53,543 bases of DNA from contig CAJUKZ010000012.1 of NCBI GenBank assembly GCA_910586995.1, positions 1 to 53,543 of the forward strand, written 5' to 3'. The notes beneath the pieces are model-generated. The model saw only the letters and a list, made by a program, of their open reading frames with translations. It ran no database searches and was not told where the DNA came from. The first letter of the stretch is position 1; every line of letters begins with the position of its first letter. The stretch comes from an uncultured Muribaculaceae bacterium. GTDB lineage: Bacteria > Bacteroidota > Bacteroidia > Bacteroidales > Muribaculaceae. This document shows positions 1 to 6,588 of the stretch, piece after piece. A program made the position numbers and the translations under genes.

Positions 1-230
1 ATCGCAGAGTGTCTACCTGACGCTGCGACGCTCTCGCCTATATACACCTGTCTGAGCCATAGTATCAGGATACGATCGTATGCATCGCAGAGTGTCTACC
101 TGACGCTGCGACGCTCTCGCATGCATACACCTGTCTGAGCCATAGTATCAGGATACGACTGTATGTGTCGCAGAGTGTCTACCTGACGCTGCGACGCTCT
201 CGCCTACATACATCTGTCTGGGTTATAGTA
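1..230. repeat. 83-bp tandem repeat, three copies
   Basis: Three head-to-tail copies begin at 1, 84 and 167 with a constant 83-bp period. The third breaks off near 230 and runs into a module (gtagccggttagaggggg, from 228) that also occurs in repeats elsewhere in this window. Each copy contains a short hairpin, TCGCAG..CTGCGA with an inner GTC/GAC pair. Copy 1 ends in the 12-bp palindrome ATACGATCGTAT (70-81), which is altered in copy 2. There are no unique spacers, so it is not CRISPR. The array may extend left of the window. Confidence 0.9.
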
Positions 231-330
231 GCCGGTTAGAGGGGGATGATCGGAGTGGGATGCTGTTTGCTGATGTTTGCAAAGTAGGATGCTGTAATTT
301 GTGGTATATTAGTTTTATGCAAATAATAAC

Positions 331-365
331 GCAAATAATTTGCTTTAAATATTTGCATTATGCAA
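331..365. promoter_or_regulatory. paired 13-bp palindromes, candidate operator
   Basis: GCAAATAATTTGC (331-343) and TTGCATTATGCAA (353-365) are each perfect palindromes around a central base. Their centres are 22 bp apart, about two helical turns. The second overlaps the -33 element of the promoter serving the 463-1843 cassette. A related half-site, ATGCAAAT, lies just upstream near 317. This looks like a dimer-binding operator; the binding protein is not identifiable here. Confidence 0.5.
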
Positions 366-383
366 TTAGAGAGTGTATCTTTG
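352..383 (+). promoter_or_regulatory. Bacteroidetes-type promoter of the three-gene cassette
   Basis: TTTG at 352-355 and TATCTTTG at 376-383 match the -33 and -7 boxes of Bacteroidetes primary-sigma promoters, with 20 bp between them. The expected start site is near 390, giving a leader of about 70 nt before the ATG at 463. Confidence 0.65.
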
Positions 384-462
384 CAATGTCGAAGTCAATA
401 TTGTGGCTTTGCGATAATTTTAGATTAAAATAATTTTTATTGAGTAATTAATATCTGAAACT

Positions 463-957
463 ATGAGAAACGACAGACAGAGAGCGGCCAGCATGGGCAA
501 GTGTGCCGGCAGGGAAAGACCCAAGGGTGCGAGCGGACGTATGAACTTCACCCGCGAGCGGGACAGGGATTTCATCAGGGCGTGCAGCGCGGTAATGGAA
601 CGATACCGCAGGCTTGGCAGGAGTGTGACTGAGAGGCGTATAGTGGAGGAGGCATTGCGCTCCGGTGCTCCATTCTATTACATCTCGCTTGATCATTCGT
701 TGGAACGGGTGTCGAAATTGCTGAAGGACAGCAGTTATGGTGATAGAAGTATCAGGTGTACGGCCCGCAGGGAAATGTGGTCAGAGATAACGGGTAAGGT
801 CGCTGTGGAGCTAAACCGCGGACGATCGACGCTGACTCAGTGTGTGGCCAAGGTGCTGGAGCGCGGTTCTGCTTCGAGATTTTTCATCTCGCTGCCATAC
901 GGGATTAAAATTTTCCGCAATCACTTCAAACGTCAGGTGGGATATGAAGCGGTCTGA
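463..957 (+). CDS. uncharacterised protein with an internal duplication
   Basis: A 164-residue, Arg-rich, mostly helical soluble protein that I do not recognise. It carries two related segments 68 residues apart: residues 54-88, ending in FYYIS and a Lys-rich helix, and residues 122-156, ending in RFFIS and a similar helix. Each follows a Ser/Thr turn and a helix containing VEEAL or VAKVL. The pattern suggests two tandem helical, possibly nucleic-acid-binding, modules. It is the first gene of a three-gene cassette: its end overlaps the next start by 14 bp, and a promoter with palindromic sites precedes it. The ATG at 463 fits the predicted transcription start near 390; an internal ATG at 541 is the alternative. 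The cassette could be a phage or mobile-element remnant because the third gene is holin-like. Confidence 0.7.
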   Translation: MRNDRQRAASMGKCAGRERPKGASGRMNFTRERDRDFIRACSAVMERYRRLGRSVTERRIVEEALRSGAPFYYISLDHSLERVSKLLKDSSYGDRSIRCTARREMWSEITGKVAVELNRGRSTLTQCVAKVLERGSASRFFISLPYGIKIFRNHFKRQVGYEAV

Positions 958-1420
958 GGAAAGGAATGAGGCAGGGGCGAGTGAGGTTCGTCTGCAGGTG
1001 GAGCGTGTGACTGAGATGGTGTATTGCCATCAGGCTATGGCGGCCCGCCTGGCTGAGGATGCGTGCGGCGGTGGAACCGGTGGTGTGCCTATGGTGGCGA
1101 GATCGCAGCGTGAGGTACTGAACCAAATGGCGATGCGCGAGATAGTGGCTGCAGTGGCGGATGTGGGCCTGGCGGGGGCGCTTCTGCCGGCTGATGAGAC
1201 TGAGGCGCTTCTAACAACGGGAGTGAGGAGCGGGATGGAGCTGACTTTGGAATGCCTGATAGAGGAGGCGGCTGCTTTTGCTGTATTGGCCTGGATTCTG
1301 GACGGGGTGCATACGGGGCTGGCCGGCAAGTATCGCCGGATGCGGGCTTCAAGGCTGGCTATGGTGGGTGGATGCCTGCGGGGGAGGGAGCGTGTGACAA
1401 TAGCGAGGCGATATTTATAA
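944..1420 (+). CDS. uncharacterised Ala-rich helical protein
   Basis: A 158-residue protein of unknown function. The ATG at 944 lies within the end of the preceding gene (14-bp overlap) after GGTGGG, which suggests translational coupling; the frame is open back to 842, but the coupled start is preferred. The N-terminal half is charged and helical. Around residues 95-125 is a hydrophobic helical stretch (AAAFAVLAWILDG) that could be a membrane segment or a buried helix. The C-terminus is Arg-rich. No catalytic motif is visible. The tight coupling and the 36-bp gap to the holin-like gene suggest the three products act together. Confidence 0.65.
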   Translation: MKRSEERNEAGASEVRLQVERVTEMVYCHQAMAARLAEDACGGGTGGVPMVARSQREVLNQMAMREIVAAVADVGLAGALLPADETEALLTTGVRSGMELTLECLIEEAAAFAVLAWILDGVHTGLAGKYRRMRASRLAMVGGCLRGRERVTIARRYL

Positions 1421-1456
1421 ATGACTTACTTAATCTTACTTACTTAATCTGATATT

Positions 1457-1843
1457 ATGGAAACACTAATTGCACCGCAGTCGGCATGGTGGTTGCTGGC
1501 ATGCTATGGACTGGTACTGACCGCTATCTGTGCGGATCTTGTGGCAGGAGTATTCAAAAGCAGGCGTATGGGAGTGCCCAGGACGTCGCGCAGGTTCAGG
1601 AAAACGGCTCTGAAGACCGGGCGTTATTTATTGCCGATGGTGTGTCTGAGTTGCATCGACGTGATGGTTATGGCTGTGTGCCGGTTTCCGCTACTGACGA
1701 TGATAATGGGGGCGTTCAACATCTTCTGCGAGTTCCGCTCGGTGATGGAATCGACACACGAAAAGGAGGAGATAAGCCGTGTGTCGGACGAGATGAAGAT
1801 GTTTGTCGATACGGTGGAACGTCTGCTGAAGCATTTCAGGTAG
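1457..1843 (+). CDS. phage holin-like small membrane protein
   Basis: A 128-residue protein with two or three membrane segments. One is at about residues 9-32 and contains an acidic residue in CADLVAGVFKSRR. A hydrophobic hairpin follows at about 56-88. A cytoplasmic amphipathic tail contains FCEFRSVMEST. This order (membrane segment with Asp, basic loop, hydrophobic hairpin, then an E/S-rich helix) resembles the phage holin 4 (TcdE-like) family found in many Bacteroidetes. Holins release lysins or other cargo across the inner membrane. No endolysin gene is next to it, so the role could instead be secretion or toxicity within the cassette. It converges on rplS; 91 bp separate the two stops. 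Confidence 0.6.
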   Translation: METLIAPQSAWWLLACYGLVLTAICADLVAGVFKSRRMGVPRTSRRFRKTALKTGRYLLPMVCLSCIDVMVMAVCRFPLLTMIMGAFNIFCEFRSVMESTHEKEEISRVSDEMKMFVDTVERLLKHFR

Positions 1844-1854
1844 GCTACTGCGGT

Positions 1855-1903
1855 AAAAAATACGACCGCCGCCCCAGGTGTTAATATCCTTGGGACGGCG
1901 GCG
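1855..1903 (-). terminator. rho-independent terminator of rplS
   Basis: Read on the minus strand, a GC-rich stem (CGCCGCCGTCCC... with ...GGGGCGGCGG, one bulge) is followed after GTCGTA by six T residues. It lies 31 bp past the rplS stop and also separates rplS from the convergent holin-like gene. Confidence 0.8.
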
Positions 1904-1934
1904 TATGATCTTTGCCTCGCGGCGTAGGGTCTTC

Positions 1935-2288
1935 TTACTTGACCACGCGGCGCTCTTTGATGCGGGCTTTCTTGCCTGTGAGCTTGCGGAGGTAGTAGAG
2001 TTTTGCACGACGCACCTTACCATGCTTGTTGATGGTAACGGAGTCGATGAATGGAGACTCAACGGGGAAGATACGTTCAACACCGATGTTGTCGCTCATC
2101 TTGCGTACTGTGAAACGCTTTTTGTTGCCTTCGCCGGAGATGCGGATAACCACACCGCGGTACTGCTGGATACGTTCTTTGTTGCCTTCCTTGATACGGT
2201 AAGCGACTGTGATGGTGTCGCCGGGGAAGAATTCATCGAAACGCTTGCCTGTAGAGAATGCTTCTTCTACAACTTTGATTAAGTCCAT
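1935..2288 (-). CDS. rplS: 50S ribosomal protein L19
   Basis: A 117-residue protein of typical L19 length, starting MDLIKVVEEAF. L19 sits at the 30S-50S interface of the ribosome. Diagnostic features are the FFPGDTITVAYRI segment near residue 20, IQQYRGVVIRISG near 41-53, and the C-terminal basic KVRRAKLYYLRKLTGKKAR. It is monocistronic, with a TACCTTTG -7 box upstream and a strong terminator downstream. Confidence 0.97.
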   Translation of the reverse strand: MDLIKVVEEAFSTGKRFDEFFPGDTITVAYRIKEGNKERIQQYRGVVIRISGEGNKKRFTVRKMSDNIGVERIFPVESPFIDSVTINKHGKVRRAKLYYLRKLTGKKARIKERRVVK

Positions 2289-2370
2289 TGTAATGAAAAA
2301 ATAAATGGGTTAGCAAATGCTCGCAATATACGCGGACTGCATGTTCCGCCAGAGATTACGAAATCGGATG

Positions 2371-2401
2371 CAAAGGTAGTGTTTTTATCGGATATCGGCA
2401 A
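2371..2401 (-). promoter_or_regulatory. promoter of rplS
   Basis: On the minus strand TACCTTTG (2371-2378) matches the TAnnTTTG -7 box, and TTGC lies about 19 bp further upstream (near 2398) as a weak -33. The leader would be about 75 nt. Confidence 0.6.
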
Positions 2402-2415
2402 GTTTTTGTGGTGTA

Positions 2416-2792
2416 AATCGGTGTCCTACGGACACCTTTGTGTGTTTCGGCGATGCCGGGCACATCTCGCCTGCGGCTCGATGTACCCGGTTACTACTAA
2501 ATCAGTGTCCTATCGGACACTTTTGCGTGGACTTGGCTATGCCGGTGTATCTCGATTGTATCCTGATGTAGCCGGTTGGTGGGGAATCCGCGTCCTGCGG
2601 ACACTCCCTGCGAGATGTACCAGGGAGGCATGCAGGTGCAGCAGGTGTCCGAGAGGACACCCCGGGCACATCTCGCCTGCGGCTCGATGTACCCGGTTAC
2701 TAATGAATCTGTGTCCTTGCGGACACTTTTGTGTGGACTTGGCTATGCCGGGGCATCTCGATTGTAGCTTGATGTAGCTGGTTGGAGGGGGA
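2416..2792. repeat. modular palindromic repeat cluster, duplicated unit
   Basis: This gene-free stretch is filled with hairpins of two kinds. Type A is GTGTCC-loop-GGACAC at 2420-2436, 2505-2520, 2644-2661 and 2711-2726. Type B is a 35-nt hairpin starting CCGGGCACATC and ending GATGTACCCGG, identical at 2456-2490 and 2662-2696. A roughly 129-bp unit containing B, A and a tail (gatgtagcyggttgg) occurs at 2456-2584 and again at 2662-2790, 206 bp later. A third stem, CTCCCTG/CAGGGAG, lies at 2604-2627. Open reading frames across it are repeat artefacts. Confidence 0.9.
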
Positions 2793-3734
2793 TCAGCGGA
2801 CGTCTTCTATGTTGACGATGTGGTTGACGATGGCGTAGATGGTGAGGCCGCTGACGGAGTGTATGTCGAGTTTGCGGGATATGTTCTTGCGGTGGGTAAG
2901 GACGGTGTTTACGCTGATGAACAGTCTGGCTGATATTTCTTTGTTGGAGAGTCCGCGCACGATGCATGCGAGGACTTCTTTCTCGCGGTCGGAGAGCGCT
3001 GCTGCCGGTGCGGTTGCTGTTGTTTCGGGTGTGCCGTCTTCCTGCATGATATTTTCTTCGAGTCGGCGTACGGCCGGAACGAAGAGCATATCTTCTACCT
3101 GGCAATGGCTGCGGAGGTCGGCTTCGCAGGCGTATATGTCGAAAAGGACGTTGTTGAGCATGTCGCATCCTTCGCCTGCACGGGGGGTGTAGTATTTGAT
3201 TATGATGTTTTTGAGTTCCTGTAGCTTTCGGTCGATGCCTACGTGGCTGCGTGCGAACTGGGAGATCTCGAATGAGGCGTCGGGGCGCCGGCGTTGCATG
3301 AGTGATTCCACGTATGTGAATATGCGCCGGTTTTCGTGCTGCATATGGCGGCGTACTTCGCCGGTGTATTCGTCGTAGAATTTGAGTATCATGTAGGCGA
3401 CTTCGTTGTCGCGTGAGCAGTCGACTGCTTCGAGCAGTTTCCTGCGTATCATCGGTAGCTGGAAGTCGAGGAAGTATTCGTGAGCTCGCTTGAGGTATTC
3501 GATGAGGGATTCGACTTTGAGCCGGGGGACATAGTATTCGGCTGCGTCGCGGGGCATGCGTGCGAAATTGGCTACGGCCAGGAATGTGGTGGAGTCTACC
3601 GAGTGTGTGGAGCAATATTCGGACACTGTCTGGTCTCCTACGCCCAGCGGCATTCCGAAACGCGACATCACCAGAAGTACACCGGGCTGATCTGCTATCA
3701 GATCAGCCATCTTCTGAGATTCTTTGTACAACAT
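2793..3734 (-). CDS. hemerythrin/RIC-type di-iron sensor fused to LuxR DNA-binding domain
   Basis: A 313-residue cytoplasmic regulator. Residues 30-55 (TVSEYCSTHSVD) resemble the ScdA/YtfE N-terminal domain with one Cys (C41). Residues 80-225 form a hemerythrin-like helical bundle with H85, H130, E134, H164, H210 and E214. These match in order and spacing the YtfE iron ligands as I recall them (H84, H129, E133, H160, H204, E208). After an Ala/Thr linker, residues 247-310 are a LuxR/NarL helix-turn-helix (LSDREKEVLACIVRGLSNKEI). YtfE-type proteins respond to nitric oxide and iron-sulphur damage, so the inference is a one-component regulator that senses NO, oxygen or iron. A NarL-like site sits in its own promoter, suggesting autoregulation. 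Confidence 0.85.
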   Translation of the reverse strand: MLYKESQKMADLIADQPGVLLVMSRFGMPLGVGDQTVSEYCSTHSVDSTTFLAVANFARMPRDAAEYYVPRLKVESLIEYLKRAHEYFLDFQLPMIRRKLLEAVDCSRDNEVAYMILKFYDEYTGEVRRHMQHENRRIFTYVESLMQRRRPDASFEISQFARSHVGIDRKLQELKNIIIKYYTPRAGEGCDMLNNVLFDIYACEADLRSHCQVEDMLFVPAVRRLEENIMQEDGTPETTATAPAAALSDREKEVLACIVRGLSNKEISARLFISVNTVLTHRKNISRKLDIHSVSGLTIYAIVNHIVNIEDVR

Positions 3735-3761
3735 AGCTTAGTTTTTTTGTTTTTCCTCCTG

Positions 3762-3792
3762 CAAATTTATGGATTGTGTCGGTGTGGTCAAA
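3762..3792 (-). promoter_or_regulatory. promoter of the hemerythrin-LuxR regulator
   Basis: Minus-strand -7 box TAAATTTG at 3762-3769 and -33 box TTTG at 3789-3792, with 19 bp between them. The predicted start site near 3755 gives a short leader of about 20 nt. Confidence 0.65.
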
Positions 3793-3808
3793 TACCCAAG
3801 GGTGGGTA
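3793..3808. promoter_or_regulatory. NarL-like 7-2-7 inverted heptamer site
   Basis: TACCCAA-GG-GTGGGTA is two inverted heptamers separated by 2 bp. Each half matches the NarL heptamer TACYYMT at six of seven positions. The larger inverted repeat AAATACCC/GGGTATTT spans 3790-3811 and abuts the -33 box of the LuxR-type gene. It lies only 10 bp past the truA stop, so it could alternatively act as a weak terminator, although no T-run follows. Confidence 0.5.
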
Positions 3809-3817
3809 TTTTGAGTG

Positions 3818-4570
3818 TCAGGGTATGAGGTAGGGGTATTCCACTTTGTGAAGAAAGAGTGCGTGGGCCGGCATGGATGTGCCGGCGGCTCCGCGATCGC
3901 GCCGGTCGATGATCGCGGCTACGGCCTCGGGAGGCAGTTTACCGCGGCCTACGTCGACGAGCGTGCCCACAACGGCGCGTACCATATTGCGCAGAAAGCG
4001 GTCGGCGGTGATCTCAAAGGCCATAACGCCGTTATCCCAGGGAATCCAACGGGCACTGCGGACGTCGCAGATGTTGGTCTTGACGTCGGTATGCAGTTTG
4101 GAGAATGATGTGAAGTCGCGGATACCCACAATCAGTGATGCGGCGTGGTTCATGGCGTCGAAGTCGAGCCTCGGCGGGGCTGCCCAGGTGAATGCGCGTG
4201 TGAATGGCGAGCGGCGGGTGGATGCGTAGTAATGGTAGGTTCGCGCTGTGGCGTCGAAGCGTGCGTGTGCTTCGGGGTGCATCTGGCGTATGCCGTAGAC
4301 GGCTATTGACGGTCCGGTGATTGCATTGATGCGGCGGGGGAACTGCTGTATGTCGGGCAGGATGGTTTCGGAGTCGAAGTGGGCTATCATCATGGATGCG
4401 TTGACTCCGGCGTCGGTCCGGCCTGCGCCAGTGATCCTGATGGGTTGGCGAAGCAGTTTTGACAGGGCGTCCTCGAGTGCCGACTGCACGGTGGGGACGC
4501 CTCCGGGTTGCTCCTGCCATCCGTGGTATGGCGCTCCGTCGTATGCGAGCCTGATGAAGTAGCGCGGCAT
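3818..4570 (-). CDS. truA: tRNA pseudouridine(38-40) synthase
   Basis: A 250-residue protein of usual TruA length. It isomerises uridines 38-40 in the tRNA anticodon arm. The signature GAGRTDAGVNA (about residues 47-57) contains the catalytic Asp. The N-terminal YDGAPYHGWQEQP and the C-terminal FLRNMVRAVVGTLVDVGRG segments are also typical. It starts 3 bp after the speA stop, so it is probably translated from the speA message. Confidence 0.96.
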   Translation of the reverse strand: MPRYFIRLAYDGAPYHGWQEQPGGVPTVQSALEDALSKLLRQPIRITGAGRTDAGVNASMMIAHFDSETILPDIQQFPRRINAITGPSIAVYGIRQMHPEAHARFDATARTYHYYASTRRSPFTRAFTWAAPPRLDFDAMNHAASLIVGIRDFTSFSKLHTDVKTNICDVRSARWIPWDNGVMAFEITADRFLRNMVRAVVGTLVDVGRGKLPPEAVAAIIDRRDRGAAGTSMPAHALFLHKVEYPYLIP

Positions 4571-4573
4571 GCG

Positions 4574-6472
4574 TCAGTCTTTTTCGAGGTAGGTGTAGCC
4601 GTAGAGTCCGGAGCAGTAGTTGCTGAGGAATTCGCGGCCTTCTTCGGGTGATATTTTTCCGGCTTTCATGGATGCGGTGGCCCATGTCTCGACGTTGCGC
4701 ACGAGTTTCTTGGGGTTGAACTGGACGTAGTCGAGGACTTCGGCTACGGTCTCTCCTTCGATCACCTGGTCTATCTCGTAGCGGTCGGGGTATACGCTGA
4801 TATGGACAGCGTTGGTGTCGCCGAATAGGTTGTGCATGTCGCCGAGTATCTCCTGGTAAGCTCCTACGAGGAAGACTGCGATGTAGTATTTCTCGCCCTG
4901 GCGGACGGGGTGGACGGGAAGTTGCGGCGATGTGCCGTGGGAGGTGATGAAGTTGGCGATCTTGCCGTCGGAGTCGCAGGTTATGTCCTGTATGGTGCAG
5001 ACGCGGGTGGGTTTTTCGTCGAGGCGGGATATGGGCATTATGGGGAACAACTGGTCGATGGCCCAGAGGTCGGGAAGCGACTGGAAAAGCGAGAAGTTGC
5101 AGAAGTATTTGTCGGGGACCATCTTGGCTACCTTGCGGAGTTCTTCGGGGGCGTGGCGGAGGCTGTTGGCCATTTCGCCTACTTCGCGGGCTATGCTCCA
5201 GAACAGTTTTTCGATCTGTGCGCGTGTGCGAAGGTCGAGGAGACCAAGGTTGAAGCGGTCGAGTGCTTCCTCGCGTATCTGGAGTGCGTCGTGCCAGCTT
5301 TCGAGCAGTCTGGGGGTGTCGAGGAGGTTCCAGATGTCGTAGAGTTCGCGAGCCAGCTCGTGGTCGTCGGGCGATGTCTCCTCGTTGTCTTTCCACAGTG
5401 GTAGCGATGTGGTCTCCAGTACCTCGAATATGAGGATCGAGTGGTGGGCCGTTAGCGAGCGTCCGGATTCATTGATGATGTCGGGCTGGGGGAGGTTGTT
5501 TTTAAGGCAGGCATCGGCAAGAGCGGACACGGCATCGTTGGCGTATTCCTGGATCGAGTAGTTCATCGACGATTCGCCTGATCCTGAGCGTGTGCCGTCG
5601 TAGTCTACCCCGAGGCCTCCGCCTATGTCGACCATCTCGATGTTGAATCCCATCTTTGACAGCTGGACGTAGAACTGTGTGGCTTCGCGCAGGGCATTCT
5701 TGATGCGGCGTATTTTTGTGACCTGGCTGCCGATGTGGAAGTGTATGAGCTTGAGGCAGCTTTTCATGCCTTTGCGGTCGAGCAGGTCGAGGGCCTGCAG
5801 CAACTCGGATGAGTTGAGTCCGAATTTGGACTGGTCGCCTCCGGATTCTTCCCATTTGCCTGAGCCGGAGGATGAGAGCTTGATGCGCATGCCGATGTTC
5901 GGCTCGATCTTGAGCCGGCGTGCGATGTCGGCGATGAGGTGGAGTTCGTTGAGCTTCTCGACGACAATATATATCCGCCGTCCCATCTTCTGGGCGAGGA
6001 GTGCGAGCTCGATGTATTTCTGATCCTTGTAGCCGTTGCAGATTATGAGTGCGTTGTCGGCGATGTTGGTGGCGAGTACGGCGTGTAGCTCGGGCTTGGA
6101 GCCGGCTTCGAGTCCGATGTTGAACTTCTGCCCGTAGGAGACGATTTCTTCAACGACGGGTTTCATCTGGTTTACCTTTATGGGGTATACCATGTAGCAG
6201 TGTCCGGCGTATTCGTATTCCTGGCAGGCGCGCTTGAAGCAGTTGGTTATTTTCTCGATCCTGTTGTCGAGGATGTCGGGGAAGCGCAGGAGCACGGGCG
6301 AACACATGTCGCGCATAAGCAGCTCGTCCATCACCTCTTTCAGATCTACGGGGCAGTCGCCTTCGCGTGGAGTCACCACTACGTGGCCTTTATCGTTGAT
6401 GGAGAAATAGTTGCGGCCCCAGCCGTTGATGTTGTACAGCTCAGCGCTGTCGTCGACACGCCATCTTCTCAT
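4574..6472 (-). CDS. speA: biosynthetic arginine decarboxylase
   Basis: A 632-residue fold-III PLP enzyme that converts arginine to agmatine, the first step of polyamine synthesis by the agmatine route. The PLP lysine is K99 in MVYPIKVNQMKPVV. The barrel segments NIGLEAGSKPEL and HFHIGSQ and the active-site region NESGRSLTAHHS are all present, and the length matches bacterial SpeA. It has its own promoter and heads a two-gene unit with truA. Agmatine deiminase and N-carbamoylputrescine amidase genes are not in this window. Confidence 0.96.
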   Translation of the reverse strand: MRRWRVDDSAELYNINGWGRNYFSINDKGHVVVTPREGDCPVDLKEVMDELLMRDMCSPVLLRFPDILDNRIEKITNCFKRACQEYEYAGHCYMVYPIKVNQMKPVVEEIVSYGQKFNIGLEAGSKPELHAVLATNIADNALIICNGYKDQKYIELALLAQKMGRRIYIVVEKLNELHLIADIARRLKIEPNIGMRIKLSSSGSGKWEESGGDQSKFGLNSSELLQALDLLDRKGMKSCLKLIHFHIGSQVTKIRRIKNALREATQFYVQLSKMGFNIEMVDIGGGLGVDYDGTRSGSGESSMNYSIQEYANDAVSALADACLKNNLPQPDIINESGRSLTAHHSILIFEVLETTSLPLWKDNEETSPDDHELARELYDIWNLLDTPRLLESWHDALQIREEALDRFNLGLLDLRTRAQIEKLFWSIAREVGEMANSLRHAPEELRKVAKMVPDKYFCNFSLFQSLPDLWAIDQLFPIMPISRLDEKPTRVCTIQDITCDSDGKIANFITSHGTSPQLPVHPVRQGEKYYIAVFLVGAYQEILGDMHNLFGDTNAVHISVYPDRYEIDQVIEGETVAEVLDYVQFNPKKLVRNVETWATASMKAGKISPEEGREFLSNYCSGLYGYTYLEKD

Positions 6473-6523
6473 TTGCGGATAATTCGGTGTTTCTTTATGG
6501 TTTCAGTAATTGTTATTTTCCCG

Positions 6524-6554
6524 CAAAAATACGCATTAATCGCGATATATCAAA
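6524..6554 (-). promoter_or_regulatory. promoter of speA-truA
   Basis: Minus-strand -7 box TATTTTTG (6524-6531) and -33 box TTTG (6551-6554), 19 bp apart. The leader is about 45 nt. Confidence 0.6.
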
Positions 6555-6588
6555 ATGTGGGTCATCCGCCAGAACGCGGTGGGATTTT

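Noticed and set aside
1..230. CRISPR array
   Set aside because: The repeat is 83 bp long and contiguous with no unique spacers, and there are no cas genes in the window.
2379..2777. Open frame of 132 codons on the plus strand
   Set aside because: It lies wholly within the duplicated hairpin repeats; its residues simply repeat with the DNA unit.
4032..5396. 454-codon minus-strand open frame
   Set aside because: It overlaps truA and speA in another frame, is Arg/Pro/His-rich, and has no recognisable domain; an artefact of high GC.
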